The position numbers and the translations under genes are program-made. A stretch of DNA of 64,000 nucleotides from Clostridium sp. C2-6-12 (lineage in GTDB: Bacteria; Bacillota; Clostridia; Clostridiales; Clostridiaceae), in contig NZ_JAABNP010000014.1 in the NCBI RefSeq assembly GCF_009928485.1, forward strand, positions 1-64,000. The letters are read 5' to 3'. Shown here piece after piece: positions 8,284 to 15,949 of the stretch; positions within the stretch are counted from its first letter, which is position 1, and each line of letters starts with the position of its first letter. The notes below the pieces were generated by a model. It had not been told where the DNA came from. It saw nothing but the letters and a program-made list of their open reading frames with translations, and did not search any database.

Positions 8284-8316
8284 ATGGAATTAAGTGTAAT
8301 GGTGATTGCATCTTAA
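8284..8316 (+). CDS. Putative 10-residue leader peptide
   Basis: ATG at 8284 to TAA at 8316 encodes MELSVMVIAS, with AAAGGAGA at 8268-8275 correctly spaced. It lies about 55 bases after the predicted transcription start and about 160 bases before a strong terminator hairpin, the usual place for a ribosome-stalling leader ORF. No homology was tested. Confidence 0.5.
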   Translation: MELSVMVIAS

Positions 8317-8477
8317 AACTAAATATGGGCGAAAATGTGATTTAAGTGGGTTTTATATACCCTTTGTTTCTTGTGCATTTTTGCAATTATAAGTAACCTT
8401 TCATAATATACTGACTATAAAAGGATTTTAATTGAGTTCAAATGGTATAGAAGATTCATTTGAATAGCTTTTTATTA

Positions 8478-8525
8478 CCCGCAGATAGCAGCCAATTTTA
8501 GGGTTTCTATCTGCGGGATTTTTAT
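8478..8525 (+). terminator. Strong intrinsic terminator inside the rsgA-like leader (attenuator)
   Basis: CCCGCAGATAG (8478-8488) and CTATCTGCGGG (8507-8517) form a perfect 11-base stem followed by ATTTTTAT. Just upstream TTCAAATG (8437-8444) and CATTTGAA (8457-8464) form another perfect stem followed by TAGCTTTTTATT, which may be an alternative fold. There is no upstream gene in this transcript other than the 10-codon ORF, so the hairpin most likely controls read-through into the GTPase gene. Confidence 0.75.
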
Positions 8526-8551
8526 ACCCATTTTTAGAGAATATTAAGTGA

Positions 8552-8589
8552 AAGAAGTTGTTGCGTTTCTTTGTGCAGCAGCTTCTTTT
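8552..8589 (+). promoter_or_regulatory. Second hairpin in the rsgA-like leader
   Basis: AAGAAGTTGTTGC (8552-8564) pairs with GCAGCAGCTTCTT (8575-8587) with two G-U pairs and is followed by TT. It sits between the attenuator and the next ribosome binding site and may be a second terminator or a partner in alternative folding. Confidence 0.5.
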
Positions 8590-8614
8590 ACAGTAAATAA
8601 AGGAGAGATGCAAT

Positions 8615-8704
8615 ATGAAAAAAATCAAACTGGAAACTAAAATATATTTAATTAATTTGGAGGAAATCAATGAACGACAATGTTATGGAAAAATACGGAT
8701 ATGA
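8615..8704 (+). CDS. Putative 29-residue ORF overlapping the rsgA-like start
   Basis: ATG at 8615 with AGGAGAG at 8601-8607 encodes a 29-residue peptide (MKKIKLETKIYLINLEEINE, then RQCYGKIRI) in a different frame from the GTPase, ending 35 bases inside it. Ribosomes translating it would pass over the GTPase ribosome binding site (TTGGAGG), so it could couple or block initiation. It may be a second leader peptide; it may also be chance. Confidence 0.35.
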   Translation: MKKIKLETKIYLINLEEINERQCYGKIRI

Positions 8705-9743
8705 TAATTATTTTGAAAAACAAGTTGAGATGCTTAAGGTATCTTCGGAGGATTTAATACCTGGAAGAGTAATTGAGGTTCAAAAGGAACAATATAAAAT
8801 TGTAACAGAACATGGAGAAAGGAATGCAAAGCTAAAGGGTTCATTATTTTATAATGATAAAATTCATAATGTATATCCTACAGTAGGGGATTTTGTACTC
8901 GTTAAATATAATCCTTCAGGAGATGATATTATTTATCATGTACTGGAGAGGAAAAGTAAATTTTCAAGACTTGATTCTTTTAATAACGTAGAGCAAATTG
9001 TAGCCGCTAATTTTGATTATGTCTTTATAATGCTTTCATTAAATAATGATTTCAATATAAAGAGAACGGAACGTTATTTAACAGCTGCATGGCAAAGTGG
9101 AGCAATGCCTGTCATTATAATGACTAAACGTGATTTATGCAATGATTATACTGCTCAAAAAGAAAAAGTGGACGAAATAGCTCCTTTTGTTCCTGCAATA
9201 GCAATAAGTTCAGTAACTGGAGAGGGATTAGAGGAAGTTTGGAATTATGCTCAGCCTCATAAAACCATAGTGTTTTTAGATTCTTCTGGTATAGGAAAGT
9301 CGTCACTTGTTAATGCTATTTCTGGTGAGCAGGTAATGAAGGTAAATACAATACGTGAAGATGATAGCAAAGGAAGACATACAACTACACACAGGCAGTT
9401 AATTACTCTTAAAAATCACGGCATGATTATTGATACTCCTGGTATGCGTGAATTGGGAATGTGGGATGTATCAGAGGGGTTAGACAAAGCTTTTGATGAA
9501 ATTGAAGAATTAGCTAAAAAGTGTAGATTTAATGATTGTTCCCATGAAAATGAGCCTGGCTGTGCAGTAAAAGCTGCTTTGGAGAGTGGAGAACTTTCAA
9601 GGGATAGATGGAACAATTATATTAAATTAAAGAAAGAAGCTAGATTTGCAGAGCAAAAGGAAAATATAAATCTTAGATTAAAGGAAAAAAATAAATCGAA
9701 AAGTATATCTAAGTTTCAAAAAGAAATGAAGAGGGGAAGATAA
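8670..9743 (+). CDS. Accessory RsgA/YjeQ-type circularly permuted GTPase
   Basis: 357 residues: N-terminal OB-like domain (about 30-95), permuted GTPase domain with G4 TKRD (152-155), G1 SSGIGKSS (205-212) and G3 DTPG (255-258), then a zinc segment with C285, C290, H292 and C298. RsgA proteins act in late 30S subunit assembly. The protein is longer than the usual housekeeping RsgA of about 290 residues, with N- and C-terminal extensions (C-terminus ends KSISKFQKEMKRGR), and it is not in the usual prkC/rpe context. It therefore looks like a paralogue. One base separates it from the GNAT gene that follows. The attenuator-like leader suggests induction by a translation-related signal (inference). 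Confidence 0.8.
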   Translation: MNDNVMEKYGYDNYFEKQVEMLKVSSEDLIPGRVIEVQKEQYKIVTEHGERNAKLKGSLFYNDKIHNVYPTVGDFVLVKYNPSGDDIIYHVLERKSKFSRLDSFNNVEQIVAANFDYVFIMLSLNNDFNIKRTERYLTAAWQSGAMPVIIMTKRDLCNDYTAQKEKVDEIAPFVPAIAISSVTGEGLEEVWNYAQPHKTIVFLDSSGIGKSSLVNAISGEQVMKVNTIREDDSKGRHTTTHRQLITLKNHGMIIDTPGMRELGMWDVSEGLDKAFDEIEELAKKCRFNDCSHENEPGCAVKAALESGELSRDRWNNYIKLKKEARFAEQKENINLRLKEKNKSKSISKFQKEMKRGR

Positions 9744-9744
9744 G

Positions 9745-10638
9745 ATGTTACAAAAATCAATTAATCATGAAATATGTTTAAAGGAATATATAGATGAAAA
9801 AGATTATAGTGAAATAAAGTCTCTTTATGAATTGTGTACTTCACAAGACAATGTAAATTTAAAGCTTGGGTTAAATTATAAATTAGATACACCAAAGAAA
9901 CCCGATGGAGCTATTAAAAATATAAATGAGTTTTTTTATTATGTTGATGGTATTTTAATTGGATATATAGGTATATCATGTTTTGGAAGGAATATTGGTG
10001 AACTTAATGGAATGATTCATCCGAAGTGGAGAAGAAAAAGGATTTTTAATAAACTTTTTGAACTTGCAGCAGAAGAGTGTGTTAAGAGAAAGTTTTATAA
10101 AATATTATTATTGTCAGATGGAAAATCTAATTCAGGAGGTGATTTTATTAAAGCGGTAGGTGGAAAGTACGATTTTTCAGAATATAGAATGAGACGTGAG
10201 AGTAAAATTAGTCCTGAACGGATTGAAGTAATAAGCTTAAGGAAGGCTGGAAAATCAGATGGAAAAGAAATAGCAAGACAAAATTCAATATATTTTAATG
10301 ACGAAAAAGAGGAAGATAGTTTTAAGGAAGACGAGAGTATGACTGAATCATCATATATAATTGAATTTGAAGGAGATACTATTGGTAAAATTAACATTGA
10401 ATTTAGTGAAGACTATGCTTTTATATGTGGTTTTGGAATTTTACCTGACTTTAGAGGAAAAGGTTATGGAAAGGCAGCTTTAAAAGAGGCACTGCATTTA
10501 ATAAATGAAAAAAATATTTATACAGTTGAATTAGATGTAGAGTGTAAAAATAATACAGCTCTAAATTTATATAAAGATTGTGAATTTGAAGAACAATCTA
10601 TAATGAATTATTATAAATATAACCCTCAAAATAATTAG
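9745..10638 (+). CDS. GNAT acetyltransferase with two tandem GNAT-like halves
   Basis: 297 residues starting one base after the GTPase stop, with GAGGGGAAG in the GTPase 3' end as ribosome binding site. The N-terminal half (about 15-130) has a GNAT-like ELNGMIHPKWRRKRIFNKLFE segment; the C-terminal half (about 165-290) has the acetyl-CoA loop in GFGILPDFRGKGYGKAALKEAL followed by VELDVECKNNTALNLYKDCEF. The canonical Q/RxxGxG/A signature is intact only in the C-terminal half (RGKGYG), so the first half may be structural. Substrate unknown. Cotranscription with a ribosome-assembly GTPase suggests a link to translation or antibiotic stress (inference). Confidence 0.75.
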   Translation: MLQKSINHEICLKEYIDEKDYSEIKSLYELCTSQDNVNLKLGLNYKLDTPKKPDGAIKNINEFFYYVDGILIGYIGISCFGRNIGELNGMIHPKWRRKRIFNKLFELAAEECVKRKFYKILLLSDGKSNSGGDFIKAVGGKYDFSEYRMRRESKISPERIEVISLRKAGKSDGKEIARQNSIYFNDEKEEDSFKEDESMTESSYIIEFEGDTIGKINIEFSEDYAFICGFGILPDFRGKGYGKAALKEALHLINEKNIYTVELDVECKNNTALNLYKDCEFEEQSIMNYYKYNPQNN

Positions 10639-10830
10639 ATATTTAGTTATTAAATATACTTTTGTAAATATGATAATCTTTTTTAAAAATAGAATATGAA
10701 TAACTTAGTTATTATAATATTTATATAGATAAATCAAAAACATTAAAGTTAAGATTTATACTGACTTAAATGGAATTTCATATATTAATACTCCACGAAA
10801 ATAATATTTTGAGCTAAAAATATATAGGCA

Positions 10831-10876
10831 TAGAGATAATAGTTATTAAATTAGCTATTATCTCTATTTTCTTTTA
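10831..10876 (+). terminator. Intrinsic terminator; rest of 10639-11097 without a gene
   Basis: TAGAGATAATAG (10831-10842) and CTATTATCTCTA (10855-10866) form a perfect 12-base stem followed by TTTTCTTTT. It lies 190 bases after the acetyltransferase. I see no ORF or recognised RNA in the rest of this 459-base gap; a TATAAT at 11069-11074 precedes the next gene without a clear -35 box. Confidence 0.7.
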
Positions 10877-11097
10877 CATAGAAAATTAACAAAAATTCGA
10901 AATTTGTAAATTAGTTAAGAGTTCAGAATTATATGTAAAGGTTATTACCTATGAAGTGTCAATTTCGATATATTTTTTTATTGATTTATTGTTTAAATTT
11001 TCTATATAAACGAAACTTTTGTAAATAAGAGGCGAGTGAAAGAATAAATATTTAATTCCATATTTTGGTATAATAATAAGGGGGTGAGAGAGGTAGC

Positions 11098-12483
11098 ATG
11101 AAAAATCAAAAAAATAAACACATTAAATTTTTTAAAGGTATTATAATTTCTTTTTTTACTTTGCTAATACTATATTTTGGAATGACCGTGTATTTTAGAA
11201 ATCACTTTTTCTTTGGATCAACAGTTAGCTGCGTTAATGTGTCAGGAAAAACTTTGGAAGAAGTAGAGGAACAAATGCCAAGAGAAGTCGAACAATATAT
11301 ATTACAGTTGGAGGAGAAGGGAAATGTTATAGAAGAAATAAGAGGAGATAATATAGATTTAGAATATAATTCAAATGGAAAGGTTAGACAATTAAAAGAT
11401 AAGCAAAATCCATTTGCATGGGTTAAAGGAATATTTGATAAAAAAGATTTTGAAGTTGAAAATGTAGTAACATATGATGAAAAAATTTTAAAGGAAGTTT
11501 TAGAAGAGCTTAATTGTTTTAATGATAGTAATATAGTAGAACCACAAAATCCAAGATTTGAATATACCAATAGTGGTTATGTTATTAAAGAAGAAATCAG
11601 TGGAAACAAAGTTAATAAGGATATTTTATATAATAAAGTTGTTAATGCAATTTTAAAAGGTGAAAAATTAATTAACTTAGAAGCTGAGGAATGCTACGAA
11701 AAGCCTGATTATACTTCAAAATCACAGGAAGTTTTAGATATTAATGAAGAACTTAATAAATATATAGGGACAAAGGTAAATTATGAGTTTGGAGATAAAA
11801 ATGAAGTAATAGATGGATCAATAATAAAGGATTGGATTAAAGTAGATGATGATTTACAAGTTACATTTGATGAAGAAAAAATCAAAGCATATTTAGATAA
11901 ACTTTCTATTATCTATGATACTGTTGGGAAACCAAGAGATTTTAATACTTCATTAAAAACAGTAAAAAGGATAAGTGGTGGAGATTATGGCTGGTCAATT
12001 AATAAAAAAGAAGAAGTAAAACAATTAATTAATATAATAAAAAATGGACAAACAACAACAAAAGAACCAGTATATATTCAAAAAGCAGCTTCCCATAAAG
12101 ATAATGACCTTGGTAATACTTATGTGGAAATTAATATGGGAATGCAGCATTTATGGTTTTACAAAAATGGAAATCTTGTTACTGAGGGAGATGTTGTCAC
12201 AGGAAATGTAAATAACAATTGTTCAACTCCAGCAGGCATATATAAATTAAAATATAAGCAAAAGGATGCAACTTTAAAAGGTGATAATTATGCTACTCAA
12301 GTAAGTTTCTGGATGCCATTTAATGGAGGAATAGGCATCCATGATGCAAATTGGAGATATGCCTTTGGTGGTAATATATATATGACAAATGGATCACATG
12401 GCTGCGTAAATGCACCTTATAATTTAGCGAATACTATATTTAACAATATAGAGGAAAATACCCCGATTGTATGTTATTACTAA
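11098..12483 (+). CDS. L,D-transpeptidase with peptidoglycan-binding repeats (YkuD family)
   Basis: 461 residues: a cytoplasmic basic start, one membrane helix at about 14-34, two repeats of the PG_binding_4 type (about 45-320, each with a GNKVNKD-like segment), and a C-terminal YkuD catalytic domain (about 340-461) with HLWFYKNG, a GIHDA histidine, and the active-site SHGCVN (H434, C436). These enzymes make or remodel 3-3 crosslinks in peptidoglycan outside the membrane. A close paralogue lies at 17880-19268. Start ATG with GGGGGTGAGAG before it; a terminator follows directly. Confidence 0.85.
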   Translation: MKNQKNKHIKFFKGIIISFFTLLILYFGMTVYFRNHFFFGSTVSCVNVSGKTLEEVEEQMPREVEQYILQLEEKGNVIEEIRGDNIDLEYNSNGKVRQLKDKQNPFAWVKGIFDKKDFEVENVVTYDEKILKEVLEELNCFNDSNIVEPQNPRFEYTNSGYVIKEEISGNKVNKDILYNKVVNAILKGEKLINLEAEECYEKPDYTSKSQEVLDINEELNKYIGTKVNYEFGDKNEVIDGSIIKDWIKVDDDLQVTFDEEKIKAYLDKLSIIYDTVGKPRDFNTSLKTVKRISGGDYGWSINKKEEVKQLINIIKNGQTTTKEPVYIQKAASHKDNDLGNTYVEINMGMQHLWFYKNGNLVTEGDVVTGNVNNNCSTPAGIYKLKYKQKDATLKGDNYATQVSFWMPFNGGIGIHDANWRYAFGGNIYMTNGSHGCVNAPYNLANTIFNNIEENTPIVCYY

Positions 12484-12496
12484 ATCAAAGATGAAA

Positions 12497-12550
12497 GGAG
12501 TATCAAATATGATTAGATTTTAATCATGAGTGATACTCCCTTCCCTTTTT
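12497..12550 (+). terminator. Intrinsic terminator
   Basis: GGAGTATCA (12497-12505) and TGATACTCC (12531-12539) enclose an inner ATGATTA/TAATCAT stem; CTTCCCTTTTT follows. Confidence 0.75.
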
Positions 12551-12697
12551 GAATAAAAGAATATATTTTATTTTAAGAGAGTTTATATCTAATAACTGTA
12601 ATTTAAAGAATGATTAAGCATATTATATTAGTAAATTGAATAAGCTGGTTGAGTCATAAAATAAAACCTGTAAACAATAAAAAGGAGTTGCAGTTAT

Positions 12698-14407
12698 TTG
12701 GCTAGGCAAACAAATAATTATATACAGCCAATTAATCCAACTGATGAGGAAAGATATAAAATGATTCAGATTACTTTGCAAGAAGTAAATAGATTAGAAG
12801 ATTTTTATAACATAATAGAACTTTTAAGTCCACCTAAAGATATTACAACTATTAGAGCTCCAGGCAGCTGCAAGGGAATTAGTGTTGGAATAATAGGAGG
12901 TGGTCTTGCTGGACTAGCTTCAGCCTTTGAACTTAGAAAGCTTGGATTTGATATTACAATTTTTGAAACTCAAGAAAATCGTGTAGGTGGAAGGGTTTAT
13001 ACTCATTACTTTGATAAAGAAAAAAGGTATTATGGTGAATTTGGGGCAATGAGAATACCAGCTTCTCACGAGACTACCTGGCATTATATAAATACATTTG
13101 GCTTAAAAACAAGACCTTTTATTCAAAACAATGAAAATGCATTTATTTATGTAAGAAATAAACGAGCAAGAAATGATTCAAAAGGCAGAAGTGTTATGGA
13201 AAATATTTATCCAGAGTTTAATTTAACACCAATAGAAAGAATTACGCCTTGGCAAAAACTAATTGGAGATGCACTTGCAAATAATTTATTAAAAATAGAG
13301 CCGGAAATAAGGAAGGAATTAATACAAATAAAAAATGATTATTCGCCAATAATTAAATATATAGGCAGTCATTCAATAAGACAAGTTCTTGAGGAATCGG
13401 GATTAAGTCAAGAAGCTATTGAACTAATCTCAGGTGTTGCTCCATTCTTAGGAGAATTTTATTATAACAGCTATTCAGAAAATTTAATTGAAGAATACAC
13501 TTTGGATTATGCCTATAGATATGAAATTGATGGTGGAATGGTTAATTTTCCTCTTTCATTTTATTATTCTTTATTATCAGAAAAACCTAAAGAGTATTCT
13601 AACGTTAAAGAAAAAGATTTGGGAAAGGTAGTTTTTGGAAATGGAAAAACTGTAACGGGGATATTTAGAGAAGAGAAGGATAATAAAGTTGTACTTAAAT
13701 ATAAAGATACAAAAGCTTCAGAAATACAAGCTCAGGCTTTTGACTTTATCATTTGTGCAATTCCATTTTCTAGCCTTAGAAATTTAGATGTATATCCCAT
13801 GTTTAGTAATAGAAAGATGCAGGCTATAAAGGAAGTATTTTATACATCCTCACAAAAAACCATATTTATGTGCAAGGAGCGATTTTGGGAAAAAGGCAAT
13901 AAAGATGAAAGAATATTTGGAGGAGGTTCTAGCACTGATTTGCCGATTTCGACTATATGGTATCCTAGTCATAATTTTACCTTTGGAAATGATGATATAA
14001 AAGACGAAAATGTACCTGTATCAATCCCCAATAGTCCAGGTGTATTACTTGCAGCCTATAATTTAAATTTAGATGCAATACGTGTGGGAAACTTACAAGA
14101 TAATGTTAGGTTTGAAAAAATAAAAAGACAAATTGAAGCTGTGCATGGTCTTAGAGAAGGATATTTAGATTCAATAGTTGAGGAAGCTATAACTTTAGAT
14201 TGGAATAGAGAAAGTGGCTTTTATGGTGGATTTTGTTATTTCAAACCAGAGCAGCAGGTACTTTTTTCATATGGAATGGAACAACCTGAGTATAATAATA
14301 AAGTTTTTTTTGCAGGAGAGCATATATCTTTAACTCATGGATGGATAGAAGGTGCGTTGAGTACTGGCATGAAGGCAGCTAATAGTATTGCAGAATATAG
14401 CAAATAA
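12698..14407 (+). CDS. Flavin monoamine oxidase family protein
   Basis: 569 residues. The FAD-binding Rossmann motif GGGLAG is at 67-72 within ISVGIIGGGLAGLASAFELR, followed by the acidic FETQ and the GGRVYT segment of amine oxidases; the C-terminal FAD contact appears as VFFAGEHISLTHGWIEGALSTG. The 60-residue N-terminal extension resembles that of bacterial L-amino-acid oxidases and tryptophan 2-monooxygenase-like enzymes, which oxidise amines or amino acids with O2. Such an enzyme is unusual in an anaerobe; it may use amino-acid-derived amines or have another acceptor. Start is TTG with AAAAGGAG about 12 bases before. No signal peptide. It stands alone between terminators. Confidence 0.75.
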   Translation: MARQTNNYIQPINPTDEERYKMIQITLQEVNRLEDFYNIIELLSPPKDITTIRAPGSCKGISVGIIGGGLAGLASAFELRKLGFDITIFETQENRVGGRVYTHYFDKEKRYYGEFGAMRIPASHETTWHYINTFGLKTRPFIQNNENAFIYVRNKRARNDSKGRSVMENIYPEFNLTPIERITPWQKLIGDALANNLLKIEPEIRKELIQIKNDYSPIIKYIGSHSIRQVLEESGLSQEAIELISGVAPFLGEFYYNSYSENLIEEYTLDYAYRYEIDGGMVNFPLSFYYSLLSEKPKEYSNVKEKDLGKVVFGNGKTVTGIFREEKDNKVVLKYKDTKASEIQAQAFDFIICAIPFSSLRNLDVYPMFSNRKMQAIKEVFYTSSQKTIFMCKERFWEKGNKDERIFGGGSSTDLPISTIWYPSHNFTFGNDDIKDENVPVSIPNSPGVLLAAYNLNLDAIRVGNLQDNVRFEKIKRQIEAVHGLREGYLDSIVEEAITLDWNRESGFYGGFCYFKPEQQVLFSYGMEQPEYNNKVFFAGEHISLTHGWIEGALSTGMKAANSIAEYSK

Positions 14408-14429
14408 TACATTGGACTAAATTAAAGAA

Positions 14430-14501
14430 AACTCTAACAAAATTAATCATCTAAATGTAACAAAATTAACATAAAAGTATGATGATTAATATGTTAGAGT
14501 T
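14430..14501. terminator. Long inverted repeat between convergent genes
   Basis: Arms 14430-14451 and 14481-14501 match over about 20 bases (AACTCTAACA...ATTAATCATC and its complement) with a small bulge. No T run follows on the plus strand, so termination efficiency is uncertain; the position between the amine oxidase and xylanase genes favours a bidirectional terminator. A TAACAAAATTAA motif occurs both in the arm and in the loop. Confidence 0.5.
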
Positions 14502-14618
14502 AAATAAGTGTAATATTAATTAAATAAATATGAAAAATGAATTTTGCAACAGGTGTAGTGTTAAATAACCCAGAATAGTTATGAATATCATAACTTAATT
14601 TAAGTCACTTTAATTAAA

Positions 14619-15830
14619 TTACTTACCAACAGTATATCCAGCATCAGTATATGCTTTTAAAACTGAATAATAAGCTTGTTTTGGTGTTGAATAATTAGAA
14701 TATAATAATGGCTTTTCGCTAGAACGCCATGAATGATCATCGCTTAATCCCCAAAATACAAGAGCAGTAATATTAGCGCCTGATTTTTTGGCAGATAAAA
14801 TAGCAGTCATTAAGTCATAATAATATTTTGCTTGTTCTGATTCAGATGTACATCCTACATCAAGTTCAGTAATTTGAATTTCAAAGCCTGCTTTTGCAAA
14901 TGCATCTAATGCAGCTTTGTAATAAGCAACTGAAGGGAATTTAGTAGTTAAATGAGATTGCATACCAATTCCTGCACAGATTTTCTTGCCTGAATTAACA
15001 TTATTAATTAAACTAATAATGTCATTTACTTCCATGTATTCATTGTAATCATTGTAGAATAATTTTACTTTATTTGTTAAGCCATAATAACTTAATGTAT
15101 CATAAGCATATTGGAAAGCTTGTTTCACAAAACCAGCTTTTGGACCAAGATTTTTTCCGTAAATTTTTTGCCATCCAGAAAGTTCACGAGCACTTTCTGC
15201 ATGTAAATATTCATTTACAACATCCCATGCATAAATTACACTTCCATATTTGCTTGAAAAAACATGTCCCATAACAGATTTGATGTAGAATTCCATTCTC
15301 TTATTCATAACATCTTGACTCACATAGTTTCCAGCTTGGTTATAACCAGTTTTAAAGTACCAATCTGGAGTTTGAGAATGCCAAAGAAGTGTATGACCAC
15401 GCATTGACAAACCATTATCATAACAAAATTTTAGCATATTATCTACAGTTCCAAAATTAAGTCTTGGAACTGTATTTTCTGGATAATTATCAGGAATATA
15501 GTAACCAAGTGCTTTTGCTTCTGATATAGAAATGACATTTGAAGAATGGCCTAAAATAGCATCAGGTTTCATTTCATTTTCTGGGGTTACACTATTATAT
15601 TCCTTCTTTGTAGCATTTATTGCATTTCTATCTGAAATTTGACCACCGTTTAATGTAGTTCCTACCTTTCCAAACACTTTCCCGTAAGTATTTAATAAAT
15701 TTGCATTAGTTGCCTCCGCCTTAGCAGTTGGTGTAGTTGTTGCTGCATTTGCCTGAATTCCTGAAGTAAGAAGTGTAGACATCATAAGAGTTGCAGACAA
15801 AATAACACTTAGATATTTTTTTGTTTTCAT
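14619..15830 (-). CDS. Secreted endo-1,4-beta-xylanase, GH10
   Basis: 403 residues with a signal peptide (MKTKKYLSVILSATLMMSTL, cleavage near QANA-A at about 30). The GH10 barrel shows NSVTPENEMKPD, MRGHTLLWHSQTP, the acid/base E207 in WDVVNEYLH and the nucleophile E322 in ITELDVG, followed by FWGLSDDHSW. It hydrolyses internal xylan bonds outside the cell. There is no carbohydrate-binding module, cellulosomal dockerin or surface anchor, so it should be a free enzyme. Start ATG with GGAGGAAAAAAT before it. It lies 119 bases downstream of the GH43 gene on the same strand and is probably in the same regulon or operon. Confidence 0.9.
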   Translation of the reverse strand: MKTKKYLSVILSATLMMSTLLTSGIQANAATTTPTAKAEATNANLLNTYGKVFGKVGTTLNGGQISDRNAINATKKEYNSVTPENEMKPDAILGHSSNVISISEAKALGYYIPDNYPENTVPRLNFGTVDNMLKFCYDNGLSMRGHTLLWHSQTPDWYFKTGYNQAGNYVSQDVMNKRMEFYIKSVMGHVFSSKYGSVIYAWDVVNEYLHAESARELSGWQKIYGKNLGPKAGFVKQAFQYAYDTLSYYGLTNKVKLFYNDYNEYMEVNDIISLINNVNSGKKICAGIGMQSHLTTKFPSVAYYKAALDAFAKAGFEIQITELDVGCTSESEQAKYYYDLMTAILSAKKSGANITALVFWGLSDDHSWRSSEKPLLYSNYSTPKQAYYSVLKAYTDAGYTVGK

Positions 15831-15949
15831 ATTTTTTCCTCCTCGTAATATACTAATTAGTTATAGATCCAGGGATCTACATTAATAGAATAAGAAATTT
15901 CAAATTAAATCAGCTAATACTATAAATTAATATTCTTAAATTATATTTT

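Noticed and set aside
8230..8669. T-box leader for the rsgA-like gene
   Set aside because: No T-box motif or specifier loop can be seen, and the gene is not an amino-acid or tRNA synthetase gene; a uORF attenuator fits better.
10095..10397. Minus-strand ORF of 100 codons inside the double-GNAT gene
   Set aside because: Serine/leucine-rich antisense shadow without a ribosome binding site.
11202..11570. Minus-strand ORF of 122 codons inside the first L,D-transpeptidase gene
   Set aside because: Antisense shadow; Ser/Cys/Phe-rich with no motif.
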